From contig CP004371.1 of the NCBI GenBank assembly GCA_000597885.1, positions 2,744,501 through 2,808,500 of the forward strand: 64,000 bases of DNA, written 5' to 3'. A model generated the notes under the pieces. That model was given only the letters and a program-made list of their open reading frames with translations, had not been told where the DNA came from and made no database searches. Positions 7,445 through 16,536 of this stretch are shown here, piece after piece. A program made the position numbers and the translations under genes. How positions within the stretch are numbered: position 1 is the stretch's first letter; each line of letters begins with the position of its first letter. Source of the stretch: Flammeovirgaceae bacterium 311 (GTDB lineage: Bacteria > Bacteroidota > Bacteroidia > Cytophagales > Cyclobacteriaceae).

Positions 7445-10400
7445 CTACAAATCCGGGCCGGATGTTTTAAACTCTATGCCACTAATGGTAAAGAGCGCCT
7501 GCTGATCTCCGGATTTGTTTCCTTTAAAAACAAAGAACACATCCTGCACACCCTCAGTCGGGGTAATAGTAACTGGTACGCGGGGAGGATTTACATTTTT
7601 ACCCATGCTCTGTTGCCTGATCCCGGCACTTTCTCCAACCAATTTACCGGTAGGCGAGCCCAGGCGCACCTCTATTTTACCACCTGCTGCATTAAGATGT
7701 TCTTTTGGTGCTATGGCCAGGAAATCAAGCTGTCTGATACCGGTCATATCAAGCTGGTTAAACCCGATGTAGGAATCATTCTCCTGAACGATTACAATTT
7801 CTACAGGCGGTTCTTCCAGCTTATACTTTTGGATACCTGCCGAGAGCTGACTGGCGGTGGCCGGCGCAACAAAAGGATGGCGGAGCAACATTACTTTTTC
7901 TGTTGTTGCCGGGGGTACGCCATTTGCACCCCTATCCGTATAAGCCATACGTGCTAAATAAATGCCCTGTCCGCCTGCTTCTGCCGGTCCTTTAGGGGTA
8001 AAGGAGCCTATCAATGGTAAAGAGGAGGCCGGTTTCTGGCTACCGTCCAGACTAAGCACATACTTAATAATCTCTTTGGCATCATCCGGAGATATGCCCG
8101 GGTGTGCCGACATGGCTACTTCTCCCCAAACACCGGCACCCCCCTGAATCACTTTATCCGCCAACCGATCCACTGCCCCGGCATCGCCCCTGTATTTTTT
8201 AGCCACCTGCTGGTAGGTGGGCCCTATTGATTCTTTATCAATGGCATGGCAGGCCTTACAATCGCTTGCCTCCATCAGCTTTCTGCCATGGGCAAAAGCA
8301 ACAGCTTCGTCGGCACCGCGGTGGCCCTGTGCAATGGCAATCTGATCATAGCCTTCCTTCATGTAGTCTATGGTAAAAGCAACCTCATCTGCAGCAATAC
8401 CCCCACTTGCCAGGCTACCGTCTTCGGGATCAGTTACCTGCACCTCGTACTGGAATGGCTGGTTCGGGAAATAGAAGGTACTGTTACCTCCGGAAATATT
8501 CAGTTCCAGCTGCGGAGGTACATTCCCTGCCACAAGCTCCATTGAGCTCCTGGCTGTTGCACCCTGTGCATCGGTTACCTGCAGCTGAACGGTATAAAGG
8601 CCCGGTTTGTCGATGGTAAGCGCCGGGTTAGGTTCATCCAGGGTTTTATATAGCTTTCCGTCCTGTGCAGTTACTTTCCATTCGTATTTAAGCTCATCCC
8701 TGTCAGGATCATGGGTACCTGCAGAGGAAAGCTTAACAGCCAGGGGAACTCCACCTGCCTTAGTATCGGTTGCCAGCTGTATCACAGGCGTACGGTTACC
8801 GGCATTGTATTCAATCTTAACCAGTTTTGCTGTAGCATTCTGCTGAAACCAGCCTTCGCCGTAATCCAGCATGTACAGGTCGCCATCCGGACCAAATTCC
8901 ATCTCCATGGGGTTGTTAAACTTGCTGCCTGGCATAAAGGGCTCCATGCTCTGCAGATTTCCTTCTTTATCCATGGTAACGGCCATGATCCAGCCGCGCA
9001 TCCACTCGTAAATGAAAAGCTTCCCATCATAGTAATCCGGAAAGGGGCGTGCTGCCTCTTTAAAATGCTCTGTATGATAAACAGGGCCGGCCATTGCCGT
9101 TCTGCCTCCACTGCCTACCAGCGGAAATTCATCAGACACATCATAGGGATACCAGATAAATGCCGGCTGGGCTGGGGGCAGCTCCTGCAGACCGGTATTA
9201 TTAGGGGAGCTGTTTACAGGTTTGGCCGGATCGAACTTAGCGCCTGCTTTTCTGGCAGCAAAGTCAATTCTTGCATAAGCCTTGTTATCGCCAATGAAAT
9301 GGGGCCATCCAAAATTACCAGGTTTTCGTGCCTGGCCAAATTCATCGTGTCCGCGGGGACCCACAGCCAGAGAATCCTTGTTGGCATCAGGCCCTACATC
9401 TCCCCAATACACAAAGCCTGTTTTCTTATCTACCGAAATCCGGAAAGGATTGCGGTGGCCCATGGTATAAATTTCAGGGCGGGTGTTAGGCGTACCATTA
9501 GAGAAAAGGTTGCCCTCCGGAATGCTGTAAGTGCCGTCGGCTTCGGGGTGTATGCGGATAATTTTACCACGTAAGTCGTTGGTATTGGCAGAGCTCTTTT
9601 GGGCATCCCAGGGGCTCCGGCCCTGCCGCTCATCTATTGGGGCATAACCGGTGCCGAAAGGGTTGGTGTTATCACCGGTAGAGAGATACAGATTTCCCGC
9701 TGCATCAAAAGCAATAGACCCACCGGTATGGCAGCACTCCTGCCTTTGCACAGGCACTTCCAGTATTACTTTCTTAGAAGCCATGTCTAATTCATTGCCC
9801 TTCAGTACAAAGCGGGTAAGCATATTTTTTGGCTCGTCGCCGGCGGGTGAGTAATACAGGTATACCCAATTATTCTGCTGAAAATTGGGGTCTAAGGCCA
9901 AACCCAGCAGGCCGTCTTCGGCTTCTTTTTGCTTGCCGTCTTTGGGCAGGTACTTTGTATTTACTGGAATGCGGGCTGCAATGGTAGTTTGCTCCGTTGC
10001 AGGATCATACAGCTTTACATTGCCCTTACGCTCAATAAACAGCACACGGCCTCCTTCCATCACAGCCAGCTCGTATGGCTCGTCAAGGTTATCAACCAGT
10101 ACTTTTTTGGTAAAGCGATTTTCATCGGGCACCCGCCTGGTGCGGGCCAGGCTGTAATCGGGTTTCTTAGGGTTTTCGCCCCCCATGGCATACTGAATGC
10201 CTCCCAGAATGTGCTGCAGCACCAGGGTTTCTGAGAAGCTTTCGTCTGTATGGCCAACGCTTGTATAAAAGGCCCTGCCGCCATCATAGTCATGGTACCA
10301 GGCCATAGGATGATTGTCGCCATTGGTACCACCCTCATAGCTTTTCTCATCGATATCCATCAGCACGTGCACATCCGAATTCATGTCTTTAAAATTGTAG

Positions 10401-10933
10401 AATTCATCTTCGCGCTCCCAGCGTTCGGGCAGCTGGGCTGTTGCAGGATGGTTTTTATCCAGCACCCTGAAAGTGCCCTTCAGCACATTAGGGTTGTTGG
10501 GGTGGCTTTCGAAATAGGCGCCGCTAAGCTTTCCGTACCAGGGCCAGTCATATTCTGTATCGGCAGCGGCATGGATGCCCACATAGCCCCCACCCGCCTG
10601 TATGTAGCGTTCAAATTCGTTTTGCTGCTGGTGGTTCAGCACATCGCCGGTAGTATTCAGGAAAATAACGGCATGGTACTGCTGCAGATTTTCATCCCGA
10701 AAGCTGGAGGCATCTTCGGTGGTGTCTACTACAAAGTTGTGCTCCTGGCCCAGTTGCTGAATGGCTGCTATGCCCGCTTCGATAGAAGCATGCCGGTAGC
10801 CACCGGTTTTAGAAAAAACTAATACCCGGCGCTCTTCTTCTTTTTCTGAGGAGCACGAAAGCAGCCCGAACAGCTGAAAGCTCAGCAGCAAAAGCCAGCA
10901 TAATCGTTTGCCGGCTGTAGAATATGGATTCAT
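7445..10933 (-). CDS. Multidomain lipoprotein: ThuA + PQQ-type sugar dehydrogenase + PKD + cytochrome c
   Basis: I chose the start MNPYSTAGKR at 10933 (1162 residues; the frame opens ten codons earlier). It gives a lipoprotein signal ending LLSC. Domain order: ThuA-like glutamine-amidotransferase fold (about 35-245, FSKTGGYRHASI); a six-bladed glucose/sorbosone dehydrogenase domain (about 280-710, with GLLGLALDPNF and MGHRNPFRI); a PKD-like domain (about 730-810); a mono-heme cytochrome c domain with CKACH at 892-896; and a C-terminal beta-rich carbohydrate-binding-like domain (about 1020-1160). Likely an envelope-anchored enzyme in polysaccharide or sugar oxidation with its own electron carrier. 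It is a single-gene unit. The domain calls are confident; the substrate and the ThuA domain's activity are unknown. Confidence 0.88.
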   Translation of the reverse strand: MNPYSTAGKRLCWLLLLSFQLFGLLSCSSEKEEERRVLVFSKTGGYRHASIEAGIAAIQQLGQEHNFVVDTTEDASSFRDENLQQYHAVIFLNTTGDVLNHQQQNEFERYIQAGGGYVGIHAAADTEYDWPWYGKLSGAYFESHPNNPNVLKGTFRVLDKNHPATAQLPERWEREDEFYNFKDMNSDVHVLMDIDEKSYEGGTNGDNHPMAWYHDYDGGRAFYTSVGHTDESFSETLVLQHILGGIQYAMGGENPKKPDYSLARTRRVPDENRFTKKVLVDNLDEPYELAVMEGGRVLFIERKGNVKLYDPATEQTTIAARIPVNTKYLPKDGKQKEAEDGLLGLALDPNFQQNNWVYLYYSPAGDEPKNMLTRFVLKGNELDMASKKVILEVPVQRQECCHTGGSIAFDAAGNLYLSTGDNTNPFGTGYAPIDERQGRSPWDAQKSSANTNDLRGKIIRIHPEADGTYSIPEGNLFSNGTPNTRPEIYTMGHRNPFRISVDKKTGFVYWGDVGPDANKDSLAVGPRGHDEFGQARKPGNFGWPHFIGDNKAYARIDFAARKAGAKFDPAKPVNSSPNNTGLQELPPAQPAFIWYPYDVSDEFPLVGSGGRTAMAGPVYHTEHFKEAARPFPDYYDGKLFIYEWMRGWIMAVTMDKEGNLQSMEPFMPGSKFNNPMEMEFGPDGDLYMLDYGEGWFQQNATAKLVKIEYNAGNRTPVIQLATDTKAGGVPLAVKLSSAGTHDPDRDELKYEWKVTAQDGKLYKTLDEPNPALTIDKPGLYTVQLQVTDAQGATARSSMELVAGNVPPQLELNISGGNSTFYFPNQPFQYEVQVTDPEDGSLASGGIAADEVAFTIDYMKEGYDQIAIAQGHRGADEAVAFAHGRKLMEASDCKACHAIDKESIGPTYQQVAKKYRGDAGAVDRLADKVIQGGAGVWGEVAMSAHPGISPDDAKEIIKYVLSLDGSQKPASSLPLIGSFTPKGPAEAGGQGIYLARMAYTDRGANGVPPATTEKVMLLRHPFVAPATASQLSAGIQKYKLEEPPVEIVIVQENDSYIGFNQLDMTGIRQLDFLAIAPKEHLNAAGGKIEVRLGSPTGKLVGESAGIRQQSMGKNVNPPRVPVTITPTEGVQDVFFVFKGNKSGDQQALFTISGIEFKTSGPDL

Positions 10934-11943
10934 ATATGTTTGTTGGTTGTAAATTTTTATCATCAGTGGGCGCTAACAGCGCAAATGTTCTTATAAACAG
11001 ACTACAAGTTACAGGCAGCAGCCTGTATCCGCATGCCTGACTATATGTATCAAAAAGACAAAGGGGAAAATTAAGCTTTTAAGCCCTTACCTACAATGCC
11101 TGCCGGTATAAAAGCCTCCGGACAGGAAGTTGTTTTTGATAAGTTTATACAATCTGCATATAAAACTCGTAGCAAAATTAAGTTTCGGGATCATCAGGAA
11201 AATCAAAGAGTATTTGGCAATCTGTAGGCTCCTGCCCTATTTGTAACGCCACTACCGGCAGGCTTATTTTAAAAGGCTACCCCCATCATACCCCTGTACG
11301 GGGGCTCCTCCCAAAACAGCTAAACAAAGGTGTCTGGCTGGCTGCAGCTTATTGTATTTATACAGGAATAATTTTATATTTAAGCACACCTCCTTTTATA
11401 GATGTGCCAGGAAGCCACTAAAAGGGTGCTCTGCCACAAGGCATATTTTTTATTTCCGAACCAGAGTAATATTTTGAATACCAATCCTAACGTACTGCCG
11501 CTAACTGAAACAGCTGATCCTGATTTAGATCCGGACTCTGCTCCACCCAGCAGTGATCAAAGGGCAATGACTGCCTTTTCAGAAACTCCTGAAAACTCTG
11601 GCATCAGGCTTAAGCCGGACATTTTGTGCAGGCAGGCCGCCATGGCTTTCACTTCCGCTGTTCCTAAACCAGGCTTTTGTACAGCAACTGCTACGTCTGT
11701 TTCTTCTACTCGTAGCTATAGCGTTAGCAATAAAGTTCCTTTGCTGCAAAACCAGTGTTTCCCAAAGCTAAACTGGCAAATTCATGCAAATGCTACAGCG
11801 CATGCTCCATAGACTATTCCATCCCGTTCTGGAATTCCTCTTTCCGGGACAAAGCTTTCTCCAATGGTTTCAATGTTCATCAGCCGACTTTCTTTTACCC
11901 CTTGCAATTTTTTCTAAGAAGCAGGCACTTTCAATATTTTTCA
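10934..11943. other. About 1 kb without a supported gene
   Basis: This region separates the divergent ThuA and DUF2867 genes. It must contain the ThuA promoter. It also holds a 136-codon frame (11402-11812), rich in Ser, Thr, Pro and Asn, without recognisable domains, and the upstream part of the DUF2867 frame (11755-11943), which looks non-family. Neither has a convincing start signal. It could be decayed coding sequence or a long regulatory region. Confidence 0.4.
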
Positions 11944-12498
11944 ATGAAGACAACTAAAACGGCTTTTCCCCAAAGTTCTATTCTTTACAGGATTGGCAGG
12001 CCATATGATTATGCAGATAGTTATCGTACTACTTTCAGTGACCCGGATAACCGCATTACAACTACAGAGGTAGGCAGGGCTTTTTTTTCCTCAGCACCCG
12101 GTTGGGTTAAAGCTCTTTTTGCTGTTAGAAACAGCATTGGTGCAGGCCTTGGGCTAAAGACAGGCGGCAGCCCCACCCACAAACAGGAGTTACCTCAGGA
12201 TTTTAACCCTGAACCAGGCCAGCGGGTGGGCTTATTCAAGGTTTTTTCTAAAACTGATACGGAGCTGGTGCTGGGAGAAGATGACAGCCATCTAAATTTC
12301 AGATTATCACTGTTACTCACAAATGGTCTGACCAAAGAAAATGATAAACACCTTATTTTGACTACAGTAGTGGAGTTTCATAACAAGCTGGGCAGGCTTT
12401 ATTTTTTACCTGTTAAACCACTGCATAAGCTAATAGTACCTGCCATGCTTACATCTATGGCCACTCAGCTGGAACAACCACGCGTTATTCAGCTATAA
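11944..12498 (+). CDS. DUF2867 domain-containing protein
   Basis: The product is 184 residues from the ATG at 11944 (MKTTKTAF); the frame is open further upstream but without family resemblance. Recognisable DUF2867 features are YADSYRTTF near the N-terminus, then VGRAFFSSAPGWVKALFAVRN and a GLKTG turn, followed by a beta-rich half with LGEDDSHLNFRLSLLL. DUF2867 often occurs as the C-terminal part of SDR/NmrA proteins or as a free-standing protein; it may bind a hydrophobic ligand, but no activity is established. The NmrA remnant 5 kb away is a curious partner but not adjacent. No terminator is obvious. Confidence 0.8.
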   Translation: MKTTKTAFPQSSILYRIGRPYDYADSYRTTFSDPDNRITTTEVGRAFFSSAPGWVKALFAVRNSIGAGLGLKTGGSPTHKQELPQDFNPEPGQRVGLFKVFSKTDTELVLGEDDSHLNFRLSLLLTNGLTKENDKHLILTTVVEFHNKLGRLYFLPVKPLHKLIVPAMLTSMATQLEQPRVIQL

Positions 12499-12644
12499 CT
12501 TTCCAGGCCCTGCGGCACTTAGGGTGTCCGTTTGCCTGCACCTTTTATGCATACTTCATCATTATCATACACAAAATCAGTTTAGCGGGGGTAAGCCAGG
12601 TTCCAGCCACCAAACATCCAGGCTGAATCTCAGTCTCTTTTAAA

Positions 12645-12680
12645 GAGCACTTATAAATTTTAATTTAGAGTTAAGTGCTC
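12645..12680. repeat. AT-rich stem-loop upstream of the 56-residue membrane peptide
   Basis: GAGCACTTA (12645-12653) pairs with TAAGTGCTC (12672-12680). Inside, TAAATT and AATTTA extend the stem, with GAGT bulged. It ends 13 nt before the ATG at 12694, so it is either an operator or a 5' UTR structure. There is no terminator-like T-run. Confidence 0.5.
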
Positions 12681-12693
12681 CGGAGCTATTCCT

Positions 12694-12864
12694 ATGAAGC
12701 TAAAAAAATATTGGAAAGAACTTTATGAGTTCTTTGTGCCACCAAAAGAGGAAGATATAAAAAAAGTAGAGTATCCAGGGCGTATGCCTGCAGAAAAAGG
12801 CTTCTTTATTGTATTTATTTTATTGCTGGTATTTATCCTGTTGTTCCTGTTATTAAACATTTAG
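12694..12864 (+). CDS. Small single-pass membrane protein (56 residues)
   Basis: The frame ATG 12694 to TAG 12862-12864 encodes a lysine/aromatic-rich N-terminus (MKLKKYWKEL), an acidic-basic middle (PPKEEDIKKVEYPGRMP) and a C-terminal transmembrane helix of about 20 residues made almost only of I, L, F and V (about 37-56). The ordered amphipathic layout makes it a likely real gene despite its size. An inside N-terminus with the helix in the inner membrane would fit the positive charges. It sits 215 nt upstream of the Wzm gene but on the other side of that gene's promoter. The function is unknown; I recognise no family. Confidence 0.6.
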   Translation: MKLKKYWKELYEFFVPPKEEDIKKVEYPGRMPAEKGFFIVFILLLVFILLFLLLNI

Positions 12865-12990
12865 CTTCGGCCCTATGCTGGAATCAAAACCTTTTTCAGC
12901 AATAACCGTCTAAACAAGGATTGATCATGAGCTATTAGCTATAGTTAGTCTCACAAAAGCATTTTTTAAGAATATATTAATGTTAGCCGC

Positions 12991-13021
12991 TTTGAGATAT
13001 ACTTATTCTAATTAATATTTG
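12991..13021 (+). promoter_or_regulatory. Promoter of the glycan export operon
   Basis: TTTG at 12991-12994, exactly 19 bp, then AATATTTG at 13014-13021 (one mismatch to TAnnTTTG). Predicted start about 13028, giving a 50-nt leader to the Wzm gene at 13080. No other comparable promoter is seen until the end of the ten-gene run. Confidence 0.6.
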
Positions 13022-13079
13022 TACCCATTTGCATAAAACTTGTAAATTACCCTCCGACTAAAGAAGATCTTTCCATTGC

Positions 13080-13940
13080 ATGTCTGAAAAAATAAATAAA
13101 GAACATTGGGATTGGGAGTTTGGCAGCCACACCACCTGGTGGGGATGGAGTGCAAAAGAACTTTGGGCTTATCGCAACCTGTTAGGCAGGCTGGTGAGGC
13201 GTGATTTTCTACTGAATTACCAGCAAACTATACTGGGGCCCCTCTGGATTTTATTTCAACCCATTTTAACCCTGGCTACCTTTGTAGTAGTATTTAATAA
13301 ACTGGTAGGGATCGATACCGGCGATATACCACCGGTATTATTTTACCTGTCGGGCATTGTACTATGGAACTTCTTTAACGACAGTTTTATAGGAACTGCT
13401 TTTACCTTTAGGGAAAATTCCGAGGTATTCAGCAAGGTATATTTTCCCCGTTTGGTGATGCCCCTTTCGGTGATTAGCACAAACTTCTTCAGGTTCCTGA
13501 TGCAGTTTATACTCTTACTGCTGGTAATGGTGTGGTTCTGGGTGGTAGAAGATGTGCCGGTAACCATAAACAAGTGGGTGATAGTACTACCATTTTCCAT
13601 TCTGCTCATCAGCGTGATTGGTTTATCACTTGGCCTCATTTTTTCTGTGTTAACTGCCAAATACAGAGACCTGGTAAACCTTGTACATTTAGGGGTGCGC
13701 ATGCTGATGTTTTTAACACCTGTTATTTACCCCTTAAACATTATTCCGGAAAATTTTCGCTGGCTTGTACTCTGGAACCCCCTCACCCCGCTGTTTGAAC
13801 TCACACGCTATAGCCTGTTAGGCCACGGCACATTTACCATACCGCACCTGCTTTACAGCACCCTGGTAGCCGTATTGCTGCTGCTGGCTTCCCTGATGAT
13901 CTTTAATAAGCAGGGAGATAAATTGATTGATGTAGTTTAA
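13080..13940 (+). CDS. wzm: ABC-2 type polysaccharide export permease (Wzm)
   Basis: The 286-residue protein has about six membrane helices and the ABC-2 permease pattern of O-antigen/teichoic-acid exporters: an amphipathic N-terminal interface helix containing RRDFLLNYQQTILGPLW, and a late segment with LTPVIYPLNIIPE followed by LWNPLTPLFELTRY. It forms the channel that passes lipid-linked glycan across the inner membrane with the ATPase encoded next (11-nt gap). It is the first gene of the operon, with a promoter at 12991-13021. The pairing and order are typical of ABC-dependent O-antigen or capsule clusters. The length is normal for the family. Confidence 0.93.
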   Translation: MSEKINKEHWDWEFGSHTTWWGWSAKELWAYRNLLGRLVRRDFLLNYQQTILGPLWILFQPILTLATFVVVFNKLVGIDTGDIPPVLFYLSGIVLWNFFNDSFIGTAFTFRENSEVFSKVYFPRLVMPLSVISTNFFRFLMQFILLLLVMVWFWVVEDVPVTINKWVIVLPFSILLISVIGLSLGLIFSVLTAKYRDLVNLVHLGVRMLMFLTPVIYPLNIIPENFRWLVLWNPLTPLFELTRYSLLGHGTFTIPHLLYSTLVAVLLLLASLMIFNKQGDKLIDVV

Positions 13941-13951
13941 GGCGTAAAATT

Positions 13952-15244
13952 ATGGCTGACGTAGTAATACAAGTAGAAAAGCTCTCAAAATTATACCGCC
14001 TTGGTACCATAGGCACAGGTTCGTTGCGCCAGGACCTGCAGCGTTTCTGGACTACAACCGTGTTACGGAAAGAAGATCCGTTCTTCACCATTGGAGAAGA
14101 AAATAGTAGCGCCGACGAAATTACGAGCGACAGCTACCTGTGGGCGCTTAAAAATATTGATTTTGAGGTAAAGGAAGGCGATGTATGGGGTATTATAGGC
14201 CAGAATGGCGCGGGTAAATCTACGCTCCTCAAGATACTTTCGCGCATTGTAAGGCCAACCCATGGTGTTGTAAGAGGTAAAGGAAAGATTAGCAGCCTGC
14301 TTGAGGTGGGTACAGGCTTTCACCAGGAGCTTACCGGGCGTGAAAACATCTTCATCAGCGGTTATATACTAGGCATGAATAAAGCAGAGATTCGTGGTAA
14401 GTTCGACGAAATTGTTGCGTTCTCCGGAATCGAAAAGTTTATAGATACACCGGTTAAACGTTATTCATCCGGCATGTACGTACGCCTGGCCTTTGCTGTA
14501 GCCGCCCACCTCGACCCCGATATTCTTATCGTTGATGAGGTATTGGCCGTGGGTGATGCTGATTTCCAGAAAAAATGCCTGGGCAAGATGCGTGATGTAT
14601 CTCAAACGAATGGACGCACCATTATTTTTGTGAGCCACAATATGCAGGCCATTACCAATCTTTGTAGGCAGGCGCTGTGGCTAAAGGGAGGAAAGATCAA
14701 AGAAATTGGAGAGGCGAACAACATTGTTAACAAATACATTACCGATGTGCAGCAGCTTGTACTCAGGCAGAACTGGGATTTGCCCGAAAATGCACCGGGA
14801 AATGATAAAGTACGGTTTAAGTCTGTGGAGCTGATTCCGCACTTACAAAATTTAACCGACCCAATCGATATACGTACCCCCTTAACCTTAAGATTTAAGT
14901 TCTGGTACATGGCTGAAGATACAGCAGATGTTAGCGTTAGCCTGCTGCTCTATTCCTATTCAGGCGAGTGTATATTTGATATGCACTCCCCAATAATCCG
15001 CTGCCAGAAAGGCCTGGTAGAAGGTGAGTGTAACATACCAGGCAATTTCCTTAACGATGGCTCTTATTACATCACCCTGTATATGGTAACAGACACCTCA
15101 GTCTATCTTTATTCTCTTGAAGAGTGCATTTCCTTTGATGTGGAAGACTACCGGGAAAATATAAAGTGGTATGGTAAATGGTTAGGCGCTGTACGCCCTA
15201 AGTTTCCTTTTAAGCTTGTTCAGCGCCAGGATGTACTCCTGTAA
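13952..15244 (+). CDS. wzt: Polysaccharide ABC transporter ATPase with C-terminal glycan-binding domain (Wzt)
   Basis: The 430-residue protein has a nucleotide-binding domain with Walker A GQNGAGKST (83-91), signature YSSGM (171-175) and Walker B ILIVDE (191-196), then the D-loop region and the switch His in FVSHN. Residues about 260-425 form an added beta-sandwich like Wzt C-terminal domains, which in other bacteria bind the finished, end-modified glycan before export. An insert of about 30 residues (about 30-62) before the first ABC strand is usual for this subfamily. Together with Wzm it defines an ABC-transporter-dependent pathway, which fits the absence of Wzx and Wzy genes in the cluster. 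Confidence 0.93.
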   Translation: MADVVIQVEKLSKLYRLGTIGTGSLRQDLQRFWTTTVLRKEDPFFTIGEENSSADEITSDSYLWALKNIDFEVKEGDVWGIIGQNGAGKSTLLKILSRIVRPTHGVVRGKGKISSLLEVGTGFHQELTGRENIFISGYILGMNKAEIRGKFDEIVAFSGIEKFIDTPVKRYSSGMYVRLAFAVAAHLDPDILIVDEVLAVGDADFQKKCLGKMRDVSQTNGRTIIFVSHNMQAITNLCRQALWLKGGKIKEIGEANNIVNKYITDVQQLVLRQNWDLPENAPGNDKVRFKSVELIPHLQNLTDPIDIRTPLTLRFKFWYMAEDTADVSVSLLLYSYSGECIFDMHSPIIRCQKGLVEGECNIPGNFLNDGSYYITLYMVTDTSVYLYSLEECISFDVEDYRENIKWYGKWLGAVRPKFPFKLVQRQDVLL

Positions 15245-15271
15245 GGGAGCTGCTATAATTTCAATTGTTAC

Positions 15272-16534
15272 ATGAAGTACCCTCCTTACCATATCAGTCA
15301 TCTGCCCCTGCACGAAACCCTGCAAATGCCCTCGCTGGATACTAGCCAGGATGGACATTACCTGGTTTTATGGTGGAAAGATATTCCGCTAGGTCATGTA
15401 TACATCATGCCCAAGCGGCCGCTAAGCACCGCAGCATACTATAAAAAGCTGGCCGATGCCATCAGGCCAACCCTCCGCTACTATGTAGGTGGAAGGGAGT
15501 TGCTCTCTACACCCTGGGAACAATGGATCGCTCAGCATAACCAGCAGGCCTGGAACAAGTGGATGCAAACTATTTTAGCCCCGGTACTTCCGGAACATTT
15601 ACCTGCCACAGTGCCTGTTTCTGTAATCATTTGCACCCGCAACAGGGCCTCTTACCTGCAGCGCTGCCTGGAGATGCTTAAAACCCTGGAGTGCCTGCCC
15701 CAGGAGGTAATCGTGGTGGATAATGCTCCATCCGACAACAGCAGTGAAGAAGTAACAAAACAGTACCCGAAGGTACGTTACTGCAGGGAAGTACGACCCG
15801 GCCTGGATATTGCCAGGAACACAGGCATTAAAGCCGCCAGTGCCGAAATTGTTGCTTTTCTGGATGATGATGTGGTAGCGCACCCCCTGTGGGTATACCG
15901 TATATGGGAGGCTTTTCAGAACCCTGAAACAACAGCTGTTACCGGACTGGTGTTTGCCTCTCAGCTGCAAACCGAAGCACAGCAAATTTTCGAAAGGCAC
16001 TGGTCTTTTAACAGGGGTTATGAAAACAAAGTTTACGACCATTCCTATTTCGAAGATCACCTTGAGCTGGGACCACCTGTATGGGAAATTGGCGCAGGGG
16101 CCAATATGGCCTTTCGTCGTAGTGTATTTGAAAAAACAGGCTATTTCGATGAACTGCTCGATGCCGGTGCAGCCGGCTGCAATGGCGATTCAGAAATGTG
16201 GTTTCGCATACTCGCCGCTGGTTATAAAATAAGGTATGCCCCCCTGGCTATTGTGCACCACGAACACCGCAGGGAGATGGAAGCACTTAAAAAACAAATA
16301 TTCAACTATATGCGTGGCTTTGCCGCTGCAGCCCTTTTTCAGCAGCAGCGGGTAAACAGGGCCGATTATAAAAAGCGGCTCATCTTTAAACATCCTTTTT
16401 ATTTTGCAAGACTCATCAAAAAAGGGTTCCCTTTTTATAAATTCCGCTATCGTACCGTTTGGCTGGAAATGGGTGGTGTACTTTCAGGCGTGCTTTACTA
16501 CCTGCGAAACAGACATAATTCTTCCGTGAAATAG
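15272..16534 (+). CDS. Glycosyltransferase family 2 with N-terminal extension
   Basis: The 420-residue protein has an N-terminal part of about 110 residues of unknown role, then a GT-A domain starting SVIICTRNRASYLQR, with EVIVVDNAPSDNS and the metal/nucleotide-sugar motif FLDDDV (Asp198-200). Later residues include a GDSEMWFRILAAGY motif of the acceptor side. The C-terminus ends without a clear membrane helix. It likely adds one sugar to the growing lipid-linked glycan on the cytoplasmic face. It lies 27 nt after wzt and 2 nt before the next gene. Donor and acceptor sugars cannot be predicted. Confidence 0.88.
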   Translation: MKYPPYHISHLPLHETLQMPSLDTSQDGHYLVLWWKDIPLGHVYIMPKRPLSTAAYYKKLADAIRPTLRYYVGGRELLSTPWEQWIAQHNQQAWNKWMQTILAPVLPEHLPATVPVSVIICTRNRASYLQRCLEMLKTLECLPQEVIVVDNAPSDNSSEEVTKQYPKVRYCREVRPGLDIARNTGIKAASAEIVAFLDDDVVAHPLWVYRIWEAFQNPETTAVTGLVFASQLQTEAQQIFERHWSFNRGYENKVYDHSYFEDHLELGPPVWEIGAGANMAFRRSVFEKTGYFDELLDAGAAGCNGDSEMWFRILAAGYKIRYAPLAIVHHEHRREMEALKKQIFNYMRGFAAAALFQQQRVNRADYKKRLIFKHPFYFARLIKKGFPFYKFRYRTVWLEMGGVLSGVLYYLRNRHNSSVK

Positions 16535-16536
16535 AA

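Noticed and set aside
8711-9574. 287-codon plus-strand frame opposite the ThuA gene
   Set aside because: Shadow of the well-supported sugar-dehydrogenase domain; no start signal or domain.
11402-11812. 136-codon open frame upstream of the DUF2867 gene
   Set aside because: Composition is Ser/Thr/Pro/Asn-rich without domain, signal peptide or start signal, and the frame overlaps other random frames; likely non-coding.
12865-13079. JUMPStart/ops-like antitermination element before the glycan operon
   Set aside because: No GGCGGTAG-type sequence is present; only a normal promoter is seen.
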